Shown here: positions 19,377 to 27,968 of the stretch, piece by piece | How the letters are laid out: every line of letters starts with the position of its first letter | How positions within the stretch are numbered: the stretch's first letter is position 1 | Source: Caldalkalibacillus mannanilyticus JCM 10596 | GTDB taxonomy: Bacteria; Bacillota; Bacilli; Caldalkalibacillales; JCM-10596 | Direction of reading: 5' to 3' | Length of the DNA stretch: 64,000 nt | NCBI RefSeq assembly: GCF_000615945.1 | Contig: NZ_BAMO01000021.1 | Coordinates: 1-64,000, forward strand | Translations under genes and position numbers: made by a program | Notes under the pieces: generated by a model | Databases searched by the model: none | Seen by the model: the letters and a program-made list of their open reading frames with translations, nothing else | Told to the model about the DNA's origin: nothing

Positions 19377-19963
19377 CCCTCCAATATATTAACACCACAT
19401 TCTTTTAAAAACTGAGCTGTTAAACGAAGAGGTAGTCCAACCACAGAGAAATAATCTCCAACCACTCCTTCAACTAAGATTGCACCAATTCCTTGAATCG
19501 CATAAGATCCTGCCTTGTCCATCGGTTCTTTTGTGGCAATATATTGACGAATTTCCTCTTCAGAAACCTCACGCATTCTCACTTCCGTAGACTGATGTCC
19601 AACCTTGATACCTCCTGTATCTACATCAAGCACAGCAAGTCCAGAAAAAACCACATGGCTCTTCCCCTGTAAGCGTGAAAGCATTGAAAAAGCTTCTTCC
19701 TCATCCTTAGGCTTTCCAAGAACTTCCTCATTTAATACGACAATTGTATCAGATCCTATAACCAAACCTGTATCTACTTGTTTGGCAACAGCTTGTGCTT
19801 TCTTTAGAGCAAGAGTTTCCACTAATTCAGCTGGAGAACATGGTTCGTCTACTTCCTCATTTATATCGCTAACTAGAACGACAAATTCAAGCCCTAAGCC
19901 GGACAATAATTCTCTTCTACGCGGAGATCCAGAGGCTAGTACGATGGGACGTTGATTTTTCAT
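19373..19963 (-). CDS. maf: Maf nucleotide pyrophosphatase
   Basis: Maf hydrolyses non-canonical or modified nucleoside triphosphates, and is associated with septum arrest during competence. The 196-residue protein has ASGSPRRRELLSGLGLEF at the N-terminus and GSDTIVVLNEEVLGKPKD in the catalytic region. It is coupled to radC and follows the DUF4321 gene. Confidence 0.95.
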   Translation of the reverse strand: MKNQRPIVLASGSPRRRELLSGLGLEFVVLVSDINEEVDEPCSPAELVETLALKKAQAVAKQVDTGLVIGSDTIVVLNEEVLGKPKDEEEAFSMLSRLQGKSHVVFSGLAVLDVDTGGIKVGHQSTEVRMREVSEEEIRQYIATKEPMDKAGSYAIQGIGAILVEGVVGDYFSVVGLPLRLTAQFLKECGVNILEG

Positions 19964-20010
19964 TTACTTCAAACTCCTATTCCATTAGATTGGCTATTAA
20001 CCCCTATGGA

Positions 20011-20247
20011 TTATGCTCTTCGGTAAAGCCAAAAAGCGAAGACTAAACCTAAAACACTAGATAAGTTTAGTTTGACCTGAATAAAAAATTCATATTTCAA
20101 AATATCTAAATCCGCTTTTGGTTCCCAAGTAACAGCTTTTCCTGTCGATAAAAAAGGAATCCACGGACGTAATATTTCCCCCAAAATACTCCCAAATAAA
20201 AGCCCGATTACTAAGATGATCACCAAAACAATCGTGTTTTTAGGCAT
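20011..20247 (-). CDS. DUF4321 family small membrane protein
   Basis: The 78-residue protein has two predicted membrane helices, at about 6-25 and 57-75. The short loop between them contains EILRPWIPFLSTGKA. It matches the DUF4321 family, commonly found beside maf in Paenibacillus- and Brevibacillus-type genomes. The function is unknown. It seems to be the first gene of the maf-radC-mreBCD-minCD transcript. Confidence 0.8.
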   Translation of the reverse strand: MPKNTIVLVIILVIGLLFGSILGEILRPWIPFLSTGKAVTWEPKADLDILKYEFFIQVKLNLSSVLGLVFAFWLYRRA

Positions 20248-20282
20248 TGGTTTCTCCTCTTCTTCTTTTAGATGCTAGTTAA

Positions 20283-20311
20283 AGTGTAGCAGATGGTGTA
20301 CACGGAAACAA
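20283..20311 (-). promoter_or_regulatory. Sigma-A-like promoter for DUF4321-maf-radC-mreBCD
   Basis: On the minus strand TTGTTT and TACACT are 17 bases apart, about 35 bases upstream of the DUF4321 start. The match is moderate. Confidence 0.42.
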
Positions 20312-20324
20312 CAATTAGCTAAAC

Positions 20325-20360
20325 AAAAATACACTAGATGTTTCGACACATCTAGTGTAT
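20325..20360 (-). terminator. Terminator after the chemoreceptor gene
   Basis: ATACACTAGATG pairs with CATCTAGTGTAT around an eight-base loop, followed by TTTTTG on the minus strand, just downstream of the chemoreceptor stop. Confidence 0.88.
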
Positions 20361-20371
20361 ATATGTCGCAT

Positions 20372-22066
20372 TTATTGTAACTTGAATTTTGACAGTTGCT
20401 TCTGCATTTCATCAGCCAAATGTGATAGGGCTTCTGAGGAGGATGACACTTCTTCCATCGTTGCTAATTGCTCTTCTGTCGAAGCTGAGTTATCCTCACT
20501 TGCCTTGGCACTTTCTTCTGCTGAGGCCCTTACTACCTCAATCATTTCCATTACTTGAGCATTTTCTGAGGCTACCTTTCTCACTTCCTCCGTAACCTCA
20601 CTTACTTTATGATCCACTTTTTCTACCGCTTGTTCTATCGTCATGAAAGCATTTCGTACCTCATCTGTTTTTACCATGCCGTCTTCCACTTTGTCCGCTC
20701 CTACTCGCATGATGGAAACAGCCTGTTCCGTTTCCTCCTGAATGACATGAATGAGACTCATAATTTCCTGTGCTGAGCCTTTGGATTGTTCAGCTAATTT
20801 GCGAATCTCATCGGCTACTACGGCAAAGCCCTTACCATGCTCTCCTGCCCTAGCTGCCTCAATCGCTGCATTGAGGGCTAACAAATTGGTTTGTTCTGCA
20901 ATACTTGTAATAATTGTAACAATTGCATCGATATTTTGTGAGTGTTCCCCTAATCTGGTAATCGTCTGAGCAATCTCTTGAACATTCAAATGAATTTCAT
21001 TCATTCCTGTAACGACAGACGCTACCCTACTCCCTCCCAACTGAGAGATTTCTCTAGCTTCTAAAGTTAGTGAGGTAAGCTCATCGTTGCGATGTGTAAT
21101 ACCTTGCACGGCTCTTAGCATCACCTGTAATGATTCCACAGCCTGTTCCACACTTCGCAGCTGATCCTCAGCTCCTGAAGCCACTTGCTGAGTCGTATAA
21201 GCAATTTGTTCTGTCGCTAGCGTGGTTTGTTCTGCACTCGCCGTTAATTCCTCAGAGGAACTGGCGACCTGTTGAGAAGTATCTGTAATCATAGTTAGAA
21301 TAGATCTTAAATCTTCTACCATACGATTGGTTGAATGGACAAGATCAGCAAGCTCATCCTTATTTCTTACCTTAAGTGGCTCGATCATCAAATTCCCTCC
21401 AGCTACTTCCTCAAGGGCTTCTGCCACATGTCTGACTGGTGTAGAAATACTACGAATTAGAACAACCGCGTTGACAACAGTGATCACAATCGCTAGTAAA
21501 ATAGATCCTGCCAAGATGAAAAGAGCCTTCTGTTGTACTGAATCGGTAGCATCTAACGCTTCTTGGACAAGAATAGCCACCTCTTCCTTTACCTGAAGCT
21601 GAGTTTCATTATATAAATCATACAGAATGGTTCCATTAGGAACTCCTACTCTTGCCTGTACAATCTTACCACCTTCGACCAGCTTAATTTGAGATTCGAA
21701 ATATGCGGATAGCTTCGAAATCTGTGGCTTCATTTCTTCCACCAGCTCTAAAATTCTGGGATACCCTTGAACGAATTCCGTTAATTTCTCCAGTTCCTGC
21801 TCCATCTGCTCTTTCGATTCATAATAAGGGTCTAGATAATTGATGTTCCCTAATAATAAATACCCTCGAATCGAAGTATCTTGATTCAAAATATCGACCG
21901 AAATTTGATTTAACGTATCTTCAATTGGCTGTACTTCCGAGATAATCTTTTTTTGCTGATCCTGAATTTCTTGCATGCTAAAATAGCTTGCTGCACCGAT
22001 ACTAAATAATAAGACTAGGATAATGGCATAACTAATGATAATTTTCTTCGCTACTGAGAACCGCAT
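20372..22066 (-). CDS. Methyl-accepting chemotaxis protein
   Basis: The product is a chemoreceptor of about 564 residues from ATG 22066 (AGGGAG upstream); a longer frame to 22129 has no ribosome-binding site. It has an N-terminal membrane helix, a helical extracellular sensor region (about 30-175, four-helix-bundle type), a second helix, a HAMP domain ([20 protein letters not shown]), and a signalling domain whose hairpin tip includes [20 protein letters not shown]. The ligand cannot be read from sequence. A sigma-D-like promoter precedes it. No che genes lie in this window, so it joins a chemotaxis system encoded elsewhere. Confidence 0.93.
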   Translation of the reverse strand: MRFSVAKKIIISYAIILVLLFSIGAASYFSMQEIQDQQKKIISEVQPIEDTLNQISVDILNQDTSIRGYLLLGNINYLDPYYESKEQMEQELEKLTEFVQGYPRILELVEEMKPQISKLSAYFESQIKLVEGGKIVQARVGVPNGTILYDLYNETQLQVKEEVAILVQEALDATDSVQQKALFILAGSILLAIVITVVNAVVLIRSISTPVRHVAEALEEVAGGNLMIEPLKVRNKDELADLVHSTNRMVEDLRSILTMITDTSQQVASSSEELTASAEQTTLATEQIAYTTQQVASGAEDQLRSVEQAVESLQVMLRAVQGITHRNDELTSLTLEAREISQLGGSRVASVVTGMNEIHLNVQEIAQTITRLGEHSQNIDAIVTIITSIAEQTNLLALNAAIEAARAGEHGKGFAVVADEIRKLAEQSKGSAQEIMSLIHVIQEETEQAVSIMRVGADKVEDGMVKTDEVRNAFMTIEQAVEKVDHKVSEVTEEVRKVASENAQVMEMIEVVRASAEESAKASEDNSASTEEQLATMEEVSSSSEALSHLADEMQKQLSKFKLQ

Positions 22067-22101
22067 CCTCTCACTCCCTTTTTTTCTGAACACTACCTTA
22101 T

Positions 22102-22128
22102 ATATCGACAGAAAAAAAAGAAAATTCA
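22102..22128 (-). promoter_or_regulatory. Sigma-D-like promoter of the chemoreceptor gene
   Basis: On the minus strand TGAA, a 15-base spacer and GTCGATAT match the sigma-D consensus TAAA-N15-GCCGATAT at most positions. It lies about 35 bases upstream of the ATG. Sigma-D control is usual for chemoreceptor genes in Bacillus. Confidence 0.6.
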
Positions 22129-22262
22129 AGGAGTAAATCTTAAAAAACTGATGAAAATATCTTAAAATATAGAAATAGATCGTAACTGAGTCTTTACTAT
22201 CGAAAAGAATATTCGAAACATTTTTTAACTACAGTTGGTCTAATATTTAGGAGGTGCTCTAA

Positions 22263-22979
22263 ATGAAAAAATTCTTTCTTGCTTTTTTAATTGTTACGAC
22301 TGTATTTTCAGCTTCAGTGATAATAGCAAATTCTAAAAACAAAATAGAAAGCGCAAGCGATTTAGAAGTATTTACAGATGTGGAATTCTCTGAAAATGAG
22401 ACCATTGATTCCTCAGTTATTAAAAATAGAGGTCAACAAATCAAAGAAGATCAAGAATTAAGAAACCATGGAAAAACGAGCAAACGTATTGGGGATACTA
22501 ATATAAAAGATATGAATCCTTCCTCAGAGAACTTAGACACACTAAAGGTTAAAGAATATGCTTCTTATTTAGAAAATGCATTTAATATGAACCCAGAAAA
22601 AGCAAAAATAGAAGCTTTGGAGATCGCTATCTTCAATGTTGCTATGAACAATAAAGGAAAAGAGCTGAATATATTTGTTTCAGATGATGAAGCAGTATTA
22701 AAAGCAAAAGAACAAAGAAAACTATTACAAGATCCTAACAATGACGGAGCAAAAGAAGCATTACAATATATTCAAAGCTTAATCGAAGGTCTAGGTATTA
22801 CTGAGGAAGAATATTGGAACGAATATGTCATTAATGGATATAAGGATTCTATTTTAGTAGAAAAACTATATGCTAATATAACAAAAGATAGCAAGGATAT
22901 GGATTCAGCATGGCTTCAATTTGTAGATCAAACCGTACAAGAATTCAAAAAAATAGTACACAAGATATTAATAAATTGA
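22263..22979 (+). CDS. Uncharacterized secreted protein, AT-rich
   Basis: The 238-residue protein starts at ATG 22263 behind TAGGAGGTG. It has a signal peptide (MKKFFLAFLIVTTVFSASV) without a clear lipobox. The mature part is hydrophilic and helical. The segment GLGITEEEYWNEYVINGYKD resembles a pattern in Bacillus secreted proteins with a SurA N-terminal-like domain, but no isomerase domain follows. It is one of few plus-strand genes in this half of the window, and its codons are visibly AT-rich compared with its neighbours. Both points suggest acquisition by transfer. I see no terminator after it. Function unknown. Confidence 0.72.
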   Translation: MKKFFLAFLIVTTVFSASVIIANSKNKIESASDLEVFTDVEFSENETIDSSVIKNRGQQIKEDQELRNHGKTSKRIGDTNIKDMNPSSENLDTLKVKEYASYLENAFNMNPEKAKIEALEIAIFNVAMNNKGKELNIFVSDDEAVLKAKEQRKLLQDPNNDGAKEALQYIQSLIEGLGITEEEYWNEYVINGYKDSILVEKLYANITKDSKDMDSAWLQFVDQTVQEFKKIVHKILIN

Positions 22980-23025
22980 AATTAGAAATTGGATTAAATT
23001 AGGAAGTAGATACTAAAACTTCTCT

Positions 23026-24261
23026 TTACTGGTCAGCCGAGACAAACTTTTCATACTCCTTCAAATACTCTAATACAGCTTGTTGAGTCTGCCATAAGTA
23101 AACGGTATGATTCTGCTTTCGATACGTTTCTAGCGCATTGACGCCTGTTGTCAGATGATGAAGGAGCTGCTCCCCATTCTTCTTTCCTTCTCCTTGCCAT
23201 GAGCTAAACACCTGACGTCCCTCGTCCAGTACGGCGCGATGAAGCTCTTGAAGCTGATTCCACTCTTTCGCACTTAATTGATGGTCTCGACTCCCAATTC
23301 CTTGACCGGTGATCTTACACATTTGCTCTACTAATTGATCCCCTTTGCTCAATAAACCGGGGAAAAGCTTGGTATGTTCCTGATCAGCATGGACTTGTCC
23401 GACCATATCTGATCTCTTATGTTCCCTAACAAAAATTTCAATCCCTTGTTCTTTATATACATTTGCGATCTGATTCGCCTCTTCTTTGGTCGGAGCGACT
23501 CCAATATAAAAACGATAGGGGGCTTGCTCCCCTAATAATATTCCTGGATATCCGGCTGACTGGTGGTTCTGAAGAATTTCTTTTGCCGCTTCTATATCAG
23601 AAAATGCGCCTGCCTGAATCACATAATAGGATCTTCCAGGCAATTGTAGTACCCCATCTTCAAGGCTCCCTGTAGGAATCAACAAAGGAATTTCATCCGA
23701 AGCTTGTTCATTCCCTTCTATCTCCGTTGCTGGTCCATTGACCATTCCTTGTTCCACATCTTTTTGTGCTGCTGCTTCAGGACCTATCTCCTTGTTCAAA
23801 CTAGAAAAAATAGAGAGCACCATGATCCCAAGCAAAATGCCAACTCCGATTGCTGCTCCTACATTTAATATCACTTTATAGCTTTTTCTCCACGCACGAC
23901 TCCATCTATATTTATTCTGCCGACTAAAGTTTGCCTTCTTCTCTTGCACAAAGCTCAGTTCAATCTCCCTATCATCTTCTGATGAATGACTTAAAGAATG
24001 CGCTAATGAATGATTTAATGGTTTATTCGATGTTTCATTCACTGAATCATTTAATGAGTTACTGAATGATTCATTAAATGATTGTGTCGTGGACTGCTTC
24101 CTTGTAGAGAAATCCTCTCTAACAAATGAATCCTTATGATGATGAAATGAATCAGACTTTGAATGAGAAGTTGAAAAAAACTTTGGCTCCTTGTTCACCT
24201 GTTTCGTCACATTTTGATCATGATTAAATTGGATTGTTATTCTGTTTTTCTTCTCCATCAC
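23026..24261 (-). CDS. spoIIB: SpoIIB-like SPOR-domain sporulation protein
   Basis: SpoIIB localises to the sporulation septum and assists engulfment. The 411-residue protein has a long hydrophilic cytoplasmic N-terminus, a membrane helix (about 130-155) and an extracytoplasmic SPOR domain (about 205-285) with SYYVIQAGAFSDIEAAKEIL. It sits between the pilus peptidase locus and maf, the position of spoIIB in the Bacillus comC-spoIIB-maf order, which supports the assignment more than sequence alone. The N-terminal part has an Asn/Ser/His/Leu tract of imperfect repeats (about 62-95). Confidence 0.78.
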   Translation of the reverse strand: MMEKKNRITIQFNHDQNVTKQVNKEPKFFSTSHSKSDSFHHHKDSFVREDFSTRKQSTTQSFNESFSNSLNDSVNETSNKPLNHSLAHSLSHSSEDDREIELSFVQEKKANFSRQNKYRWSRAWRKSYKVILNVGAAIGVGILLGIMVLSIFSSLNKEIGPEAAAQKDVEQGMVNGPATEIEGNEQASDEIPLLIPTGSLEDGVLQLPGRSYYVIQAGAFSDIEAAKEILQNHQSAGYPGILLGEQAPYRFYIGVAPTKEEANQIANVYKEQGIEIFVREHKRSDMVGQVHADQEHTKLFPGLLSKGDQLVEQMCKITGQGIGSRDHQLSAKEWNQLQELHRAVLDEGRQVFSSWQGEGKKNGEQLLHHLTTGVNALETYRKQNHTVYLWQTQQAVLEYLKEYEKFVSADQ

Positions 24262-24321
24262 AACCGCTCCTTTATCCTTCTATACTCTAAATCTATGAAA
24301 AAATAGAAGAATTAGAACAAG

Positions 24322-24353
24322 AAAAAAAAGAGCCTTGTTATGATATAGGCTCC
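24322..24353 (-). terminator. Terminator of the pilus operon
   Basis: On the minus strand GGAGCCT and AGGCTCT pair around ATATCATAACA, followed by TTTTTTT. It lies about 30 bases after the restored pilO stop. Confidence 0.8.
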
Positions 24354-24381
24354 TTCCCATTTTACTTACTTTCCATTATAT

Positions 24382-25067
24382 TTACTCTCCACCTGTTTTT
24401 AAGGGATTCTTTTTTAAGCTAGGAGATGGAAAAGAGTTCCTTGGACGTTCCTCAACCTGCCCATGAAATTTAGGTGCATAATAGCTGATATCATCACCGT
24501 ATAGATAATATCTTTCGCCTCCTCGCCAAAGGTAATACTATCCACCTTGATCGTCCTTTCCAGTTTTTCCAGTCCTATAATAAACTGTCGAAGCTCCTGA
24601 AAGTTCGGAGATTTTAAAGTAATCGTTGCTGTAATTTTGGTCAAGGCAGGCAATTGATCCTGCGCTTCCGCTTCAGCAGGATTTTCTTCCTGCACACTCG
24701 CTCCTGCTTGCTCTGTCATGATGGATGGATCCTCTGCTTCTTGCTCATTGAAAACAAGATTGTAAATTCTACTCTTAGTCGCTTTCTCTACCTCTCTTAG
24801 ATCCATCACCAATCCATCTATATTGGGATTGGTAGGAATCTTATTTTGCAGTTCAAGCGTATCTAGCTTCGATGCTTCCTCCTGTTCCATCACTTTCTGT
24901 TGCAAGGCGGATAACACTTGATCCTCAAATTGTAGCTGCTTGACCGTTTCTTCAATCTCTTGCTTAGCAGGATTAATAAATTGGTAATATGAAAGAGAAA
25001 AAGCTCCTGTAATAAGAAGAAAAAAAGTGATTAGCTTCAGTATTCTAAGCGTATTTCCTGACATCAC
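24382..25067 (-). CDS. pilO: PilO-like type IV pilus inner-membrane protein, C-terminal frameshift
   Basis: The protein has a membrane helix (about 12-29), a coiled-coil region and a ferredoxin-like C-terminal domain, the PilO plan. PilO pairs with PilN in the pilus alignment complex. The uninterrupted frame stops at 24414 with an unlikely tail. From about 24493 the -1 frame continues as ISYYAPKFHGQVEERPRNSF and ends at 24382, directly before the terminator. One missing base (near GATGATATC) explains this and gives about 228 residues. It is the last gene of the pilus operon. Confidence 0.75.
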
Positions 25068-25630
25068 TTCTCTGCTCCTTTCCTTGCTTCAAAGCTAGCT
25101 TTGTTCAGCGTAAGATCGTATTCGGCTAAATAATTTCCTTTTTCACAGCCACAGTTCTCTATGACCGTTGGCATTTCTGCTTTCTCAACCCACTCCATAT
25201 AAATTAACTGATGGAGGTAGCCAGCAGCTTCTTCAAGAGTTGGGAACTCCACTGCTAAACGAATGCTCCCTGCGTCCTGAAATGTATAATTCTTAAAAAA
25301 TCCTTTTACCGGAAGGGCGGCACTTAATTCATCGATCATCGTAACCGAAGGAAGAGAAAGCTGTTCAACTCCTAAAATCAGCTCGTGATACTCTCTTGCT
25401 GAACCAAACGATAAAGCTCCTTCATCAACCTTCGTCTGTACTGCTTCTCGGAGCTTGATCGTTAATTCAAGCTGCTGCTTTTTCATCTCTTTTTCTTTAG
25501 TTAGCTGGTAGTATTGGAATCCTGTATATAAAGAACCGAAGAGAGCAATCCCAATCAACAACCATAGAATCACCATGTAGGCAGTACTTGGCTTCTCTCG
25601 CTGGGGAAGGAGGTTAATATCAGTTAGCAT
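25064..25630 (-). CDS. pilN: PilN-like type IV pilus assembly protein
   Basis: The 188-residue protein starts MLTDINLLPQREKP, the conserved PilN N-terminus that binds PilM. One membrane helix (about 20-41), a coiled-coil segment and an extracytoplasmic ferredoxin-like domain follow. The start is one base after pilM, and the stop overlaps pilO by four bases. In Gram-positive bacteria the PilMNO complex works without a secretin. Confidence 0.88.
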   Translation of the reverse strand: MLTDINLLPQREKPSTAYMVILWLLIGIALFGSLYTGFQYYQLTKEKEMKKQQLELTIKLREAVQTKVDEGALSFGSAREYHELILGVEQLSLPSVTMIDELSAALPVKGFFKNYTFQDAGSIRLAVEFPTLEEAAGYLHQLIYMEWVEKAEMPTVIENCGCEKGNYLAEYDLTLNKASFEARKGAEK

Positions 25631-25631
25631 G

Positions 25632-26630
25632 CTAGATCCCTCCCTTTAAAGCAAGTCCTGCTAGAACGTAATAAGAACCGTCCAATACTTGCTTATCCTC
25701 TTGTAAAATGGAATGGTGGTGTAGAGTATGAACAGTGTCTTCTACCGTTTTTTCTAAATTCATTTTTATCTCCTCAAGATAAGGATGATCTCCAGTGAGC
25801 AGAATTTTTGGAATCCCTTCCTCACTATCTTTGTTCAAGGAATATTGGTAGAAATTAATAATTCGTTCCACTTCCTCCAGCATTTCTTGGATTTCAAAAT
25901 GCAAATATTGCTCCTCCTCTTTCCACGAAAGAGCTTGTTGACCTTGTTCATTTTGAACCATGCTCCACTGATCTATCGAAATGTTCATCTTTAACTGACG
26001 CACAAAAATCAATTTATGCTTTTTAAAAATGCTTGCCGTAACCGTCTGTAAATTAAATTGAATGGATAAGACTGCCTCATCCGTATCTGAAGCACTCAGC
26101 TTATAATAAAGTCGATAGAGTGCCAATGGAGAGATATCTGCTACGATTGGCTTTAACCCTACATCCTCAAAGACTTTGGCATATTCTTGTACAACTGGTT
26201 CAGGTGCCGCAAAAAGCAATATCTCCTTTTTACCTTCCTGTACACCTAAGACCTCGTAATTAAAAATAGGGTTGTCAAACGGAAGATGAATCGTTGATCC
26301 TAGCTCTAAATAAAGATAGCCTTGAATTTCTGACTCGAGAATATTGTCAGGAATTTCAATTTTTCGAACCACTATGACAGGATCAGGGACAAGAAACTGA
26401 ACATTTTCTCCTTTGATCTGCCATTCCTTCACACATTCGAGCAATAATTGCTTATATTGCTCCTGATCTTGAATCTTCCCTTCTTCAATCAGTCCATAAG
26501 GAAGGTATTTCTCCTTCGATCTGCCAATCGAATTCAAATCAGATTGTTTTGATTCTAATAAACGGATGACATGATCTGAAATGAAGATATTGATCGTCTT
26601 TTTCGTCGCCATTTTCCATTTAAAGCCCAT
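25632..26630 (-). CDS. pilM: PilM-like actin-fold pilus assembly protein
   Basis: PilM is a cytoplasmic actin/FtsA-like protein that binds the PilN N-terminus. From ATG 26630 the product is 332 residues. Segments EIPDNILESEIQGYLYLELG, PFDNPIFNYEV and VVADISPLALYRLYY are typical of PilM. A longer frame to 26690 would overlap pilD and lacks support. It precedes pilN. Confidence 0.87.
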   Translation of the reverse strand: MGFKWKMATKKTINIFISDHVIRLLESKQSDLNSIGRSKEKYLPYGLIEEGKIQDQEQYKQLLLECVKEWQIKGENVQFLVPDPVIVVRKIEIPDNILESEIQGYLYLELGSTIHLPFDNPIFNYEVLGVQEGKKEILLFAAPEPVVQEYAKVFEDVGLKPIVADISPLALYRLYYKLSASDTDEAVLSIQFNLQTVTASIFKKHKLIFVRQLKMNISIDQWSMVQNEQGQQALSWKEEEQYLHFEIQEMLEEVERIINFYQYSLNKDSEEGIPKILLTGDHPYLEEIKMNLEKTVEDTVHTLHHHSILQEDKQVLDGSYYVLAGLALKGGI

Positions 26631-26643
26631 TCTGCTTCCCCCA

Positions 26644-27405
26644 TTACTGCAAGATGATAGTGACATACCATAACATGATTTTTTCTCCAAAAAAATAAGT
26701 CGTTAACGAACCCAGCACGATGGCGGGACCAAATGGAAAAGGCTGTCCTCGTTTGACCTTGCCCAAAAGCATTCCCACGCCCCCCATAATAGCGCCATAG
26801 AAAGCAGAGAAGAAAAAGGCAAGGAAGACTCCTTTCCAACCTAGTACAAGTCCTAAGACGGCAAATAACTTAATATCTCCTCCACCCATTCCTCCCTTAC
26901 TCACTATGGCAATACTTAAGAGAAGAGTGAAGCCAATGACTGCTCCAAGGAATCCATCCCACCAAGGATCTAACGGAACCCATAACAGTCGAAGGAGGAC
27001 AATTAACAGACCAAAGAAAAGCAAGACCTTATCTGGAATAATCATATAATGCAGATCAGAGATAAAAATAATGACCAATAAAGAGATCAATACCCAAGCA
27101 ATCAGCAGTTCCTTTGACCATCCTACCAACCATGGAGTGATCGTAAAAAGAGCCGCTGTTCCTACTTCTATTATCGGATAAATGGGAGATATCCTTGAGC
27201 CACAGCCACTGCATTTCCCTTTGAGTAGGAAATACGAAAGAACAGGGATTAAGTCTAGTGCCGTTAAATCCCGTTGACATTTCGGACAATGAGAACGAGG
27301 CTGGATGATCGATTCTCCCTTAGGAATGCGCAAGCCGACGACATTATAAAAAGAGCCTAAGAGAAGACCCATAATGAAAATATAGGTGTAATAGAGAGTT
27401 GTCAT
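26644..27405 (-). CDS. pilD: Prepilin peptidase (PilD/ComC)
   Basis: This membrane aspartyl protease cleaves and N-methylates prepilins. The 253-residue protein has the two CxxC pairs of the methylase domain (CPKC and CSGC), and the catalytic aspartates in SDLHYMIIPD and GGGDIKLF. The rest is about eight membrane helices. Its position upstream of spoIIB matches Bacillus comC, so it may serve both the pilus and competence pseudopili. Confidence 0.95.
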   Translation of the reverse strand: MTTLYYTYIFIMGLLLGSFYNVVGLRIPKGESIIQPRSHCPKCQRDLTALDLIPVLSYFLLKGKCSGCGSRISPIYPIIEVGTAALFTITPWLVGWSKELLIAWVLISLLVIIFISDLHYMIIPDKVLLFFGLLIVLLRLLWVPLDPWWDGFLGAVIGFTLLLSIAIVSKGGMGGGDIKLFAVLGLVLGWKGVFLAFFFSAFYGAIMGGVGMLLGKVKRGQPFPFGPAIVLGSLTTYFFGEKIMLWYVTIILQ

Positions 27406-27427
27406 ATTGATCCACCTTTAAAATGAA

Positions 27428-27453
27428 GGCCCTCCCGATAAAGGAGGGCTTTT
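27428..27453 (-). terminator. Hairpin between pilin and pilD genes
   Basis: GCCCTCC and GGAGGGC form a strong hairpin with a six-base loop. T runs are weak on the minus strand (CTTCATTTT), so it may be a partial terminator or an mRNA-stabilising structure that raises pilin expression over the downstream genes. Confidence 0.6.
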
Positions 27454-27466
27454 CATGTTTTATAAA

Positions 27467-27901
27467 TTAATTTACTCTAAGCACATTATTTCTATTTAGA
27501 TGCGTTGGTGTACCTGTAACAAAAATATCATTAGCACCAGATCCTTTTGCTAGTGTAACAGTATACTCATATACTCCATTAGTATTCTTAATTTCCACTG
27601 TACAATTAGCTGGAACATAAGCTGTGTTACCAGGTGATTGAGGTGTATCTTCTAAGAAACCCTTCTCTTTCAATGTTGTCATAGTAACCGTTACTGTACT
27701 TGGACTTTCAGAAACCGCATATAATCTAGCTGCATTCAATAATTGTTGAGCATTAGCAACATGGGCATCTTTCTTACTATTTTCAATGATATTCCCAATA
27801 GCAGGTACAGCAATCGCCGCAATAATTCCTAGAATAACAACGACAGCTAGCAACTCAATAAGAGTTAACCCTTTCTGATTCTTAAGATAACGTTTCACCA
27901 T
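27467..27901 (-). CDS. pilA: Type IV major pilin candidate
   Basis: The 144-residue protein has a short basic leader ending KNQKG, then LTLIELLAVVVILGIIAAIA, the class III cleavage and methylation motif with Glu5. The rest of the hydrophobic helix and a small globular domain follow. Its position between pilC and pilD, its size and the hairpin after the gene mark it as the likely major pilin. It resembles ComGC-type pilins as well. Confidence 0.85.
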   Translation of the reverse strand: MVKRYLKNQKGLTLIELLAVVVILGIIAAIAVPAIGNIIENSKKDAHVANAQQLLNAARLYAVSESPSTVTVTMTTLKEKGFLEDTPQSPGNTAYVPANCTVEIKNTNGVYEYTVTLAKGSGANDIFVTGTPTHLNRNNVLRVN

Positions 27902-27968
27902 TTTCTACTCTCTCCTTTGTTATATAAATTTATAAGATAAATACATTAACCATTAATTTGGTTAAGCT

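Noticed and set aside
23026-24261. SPOR protein as a DedD/FtsN-like division protein of the pilus locus
   Set aside because: Its position before maf and its domain plan match SpoIIB in the conserved comC-spoIIB-maf order.
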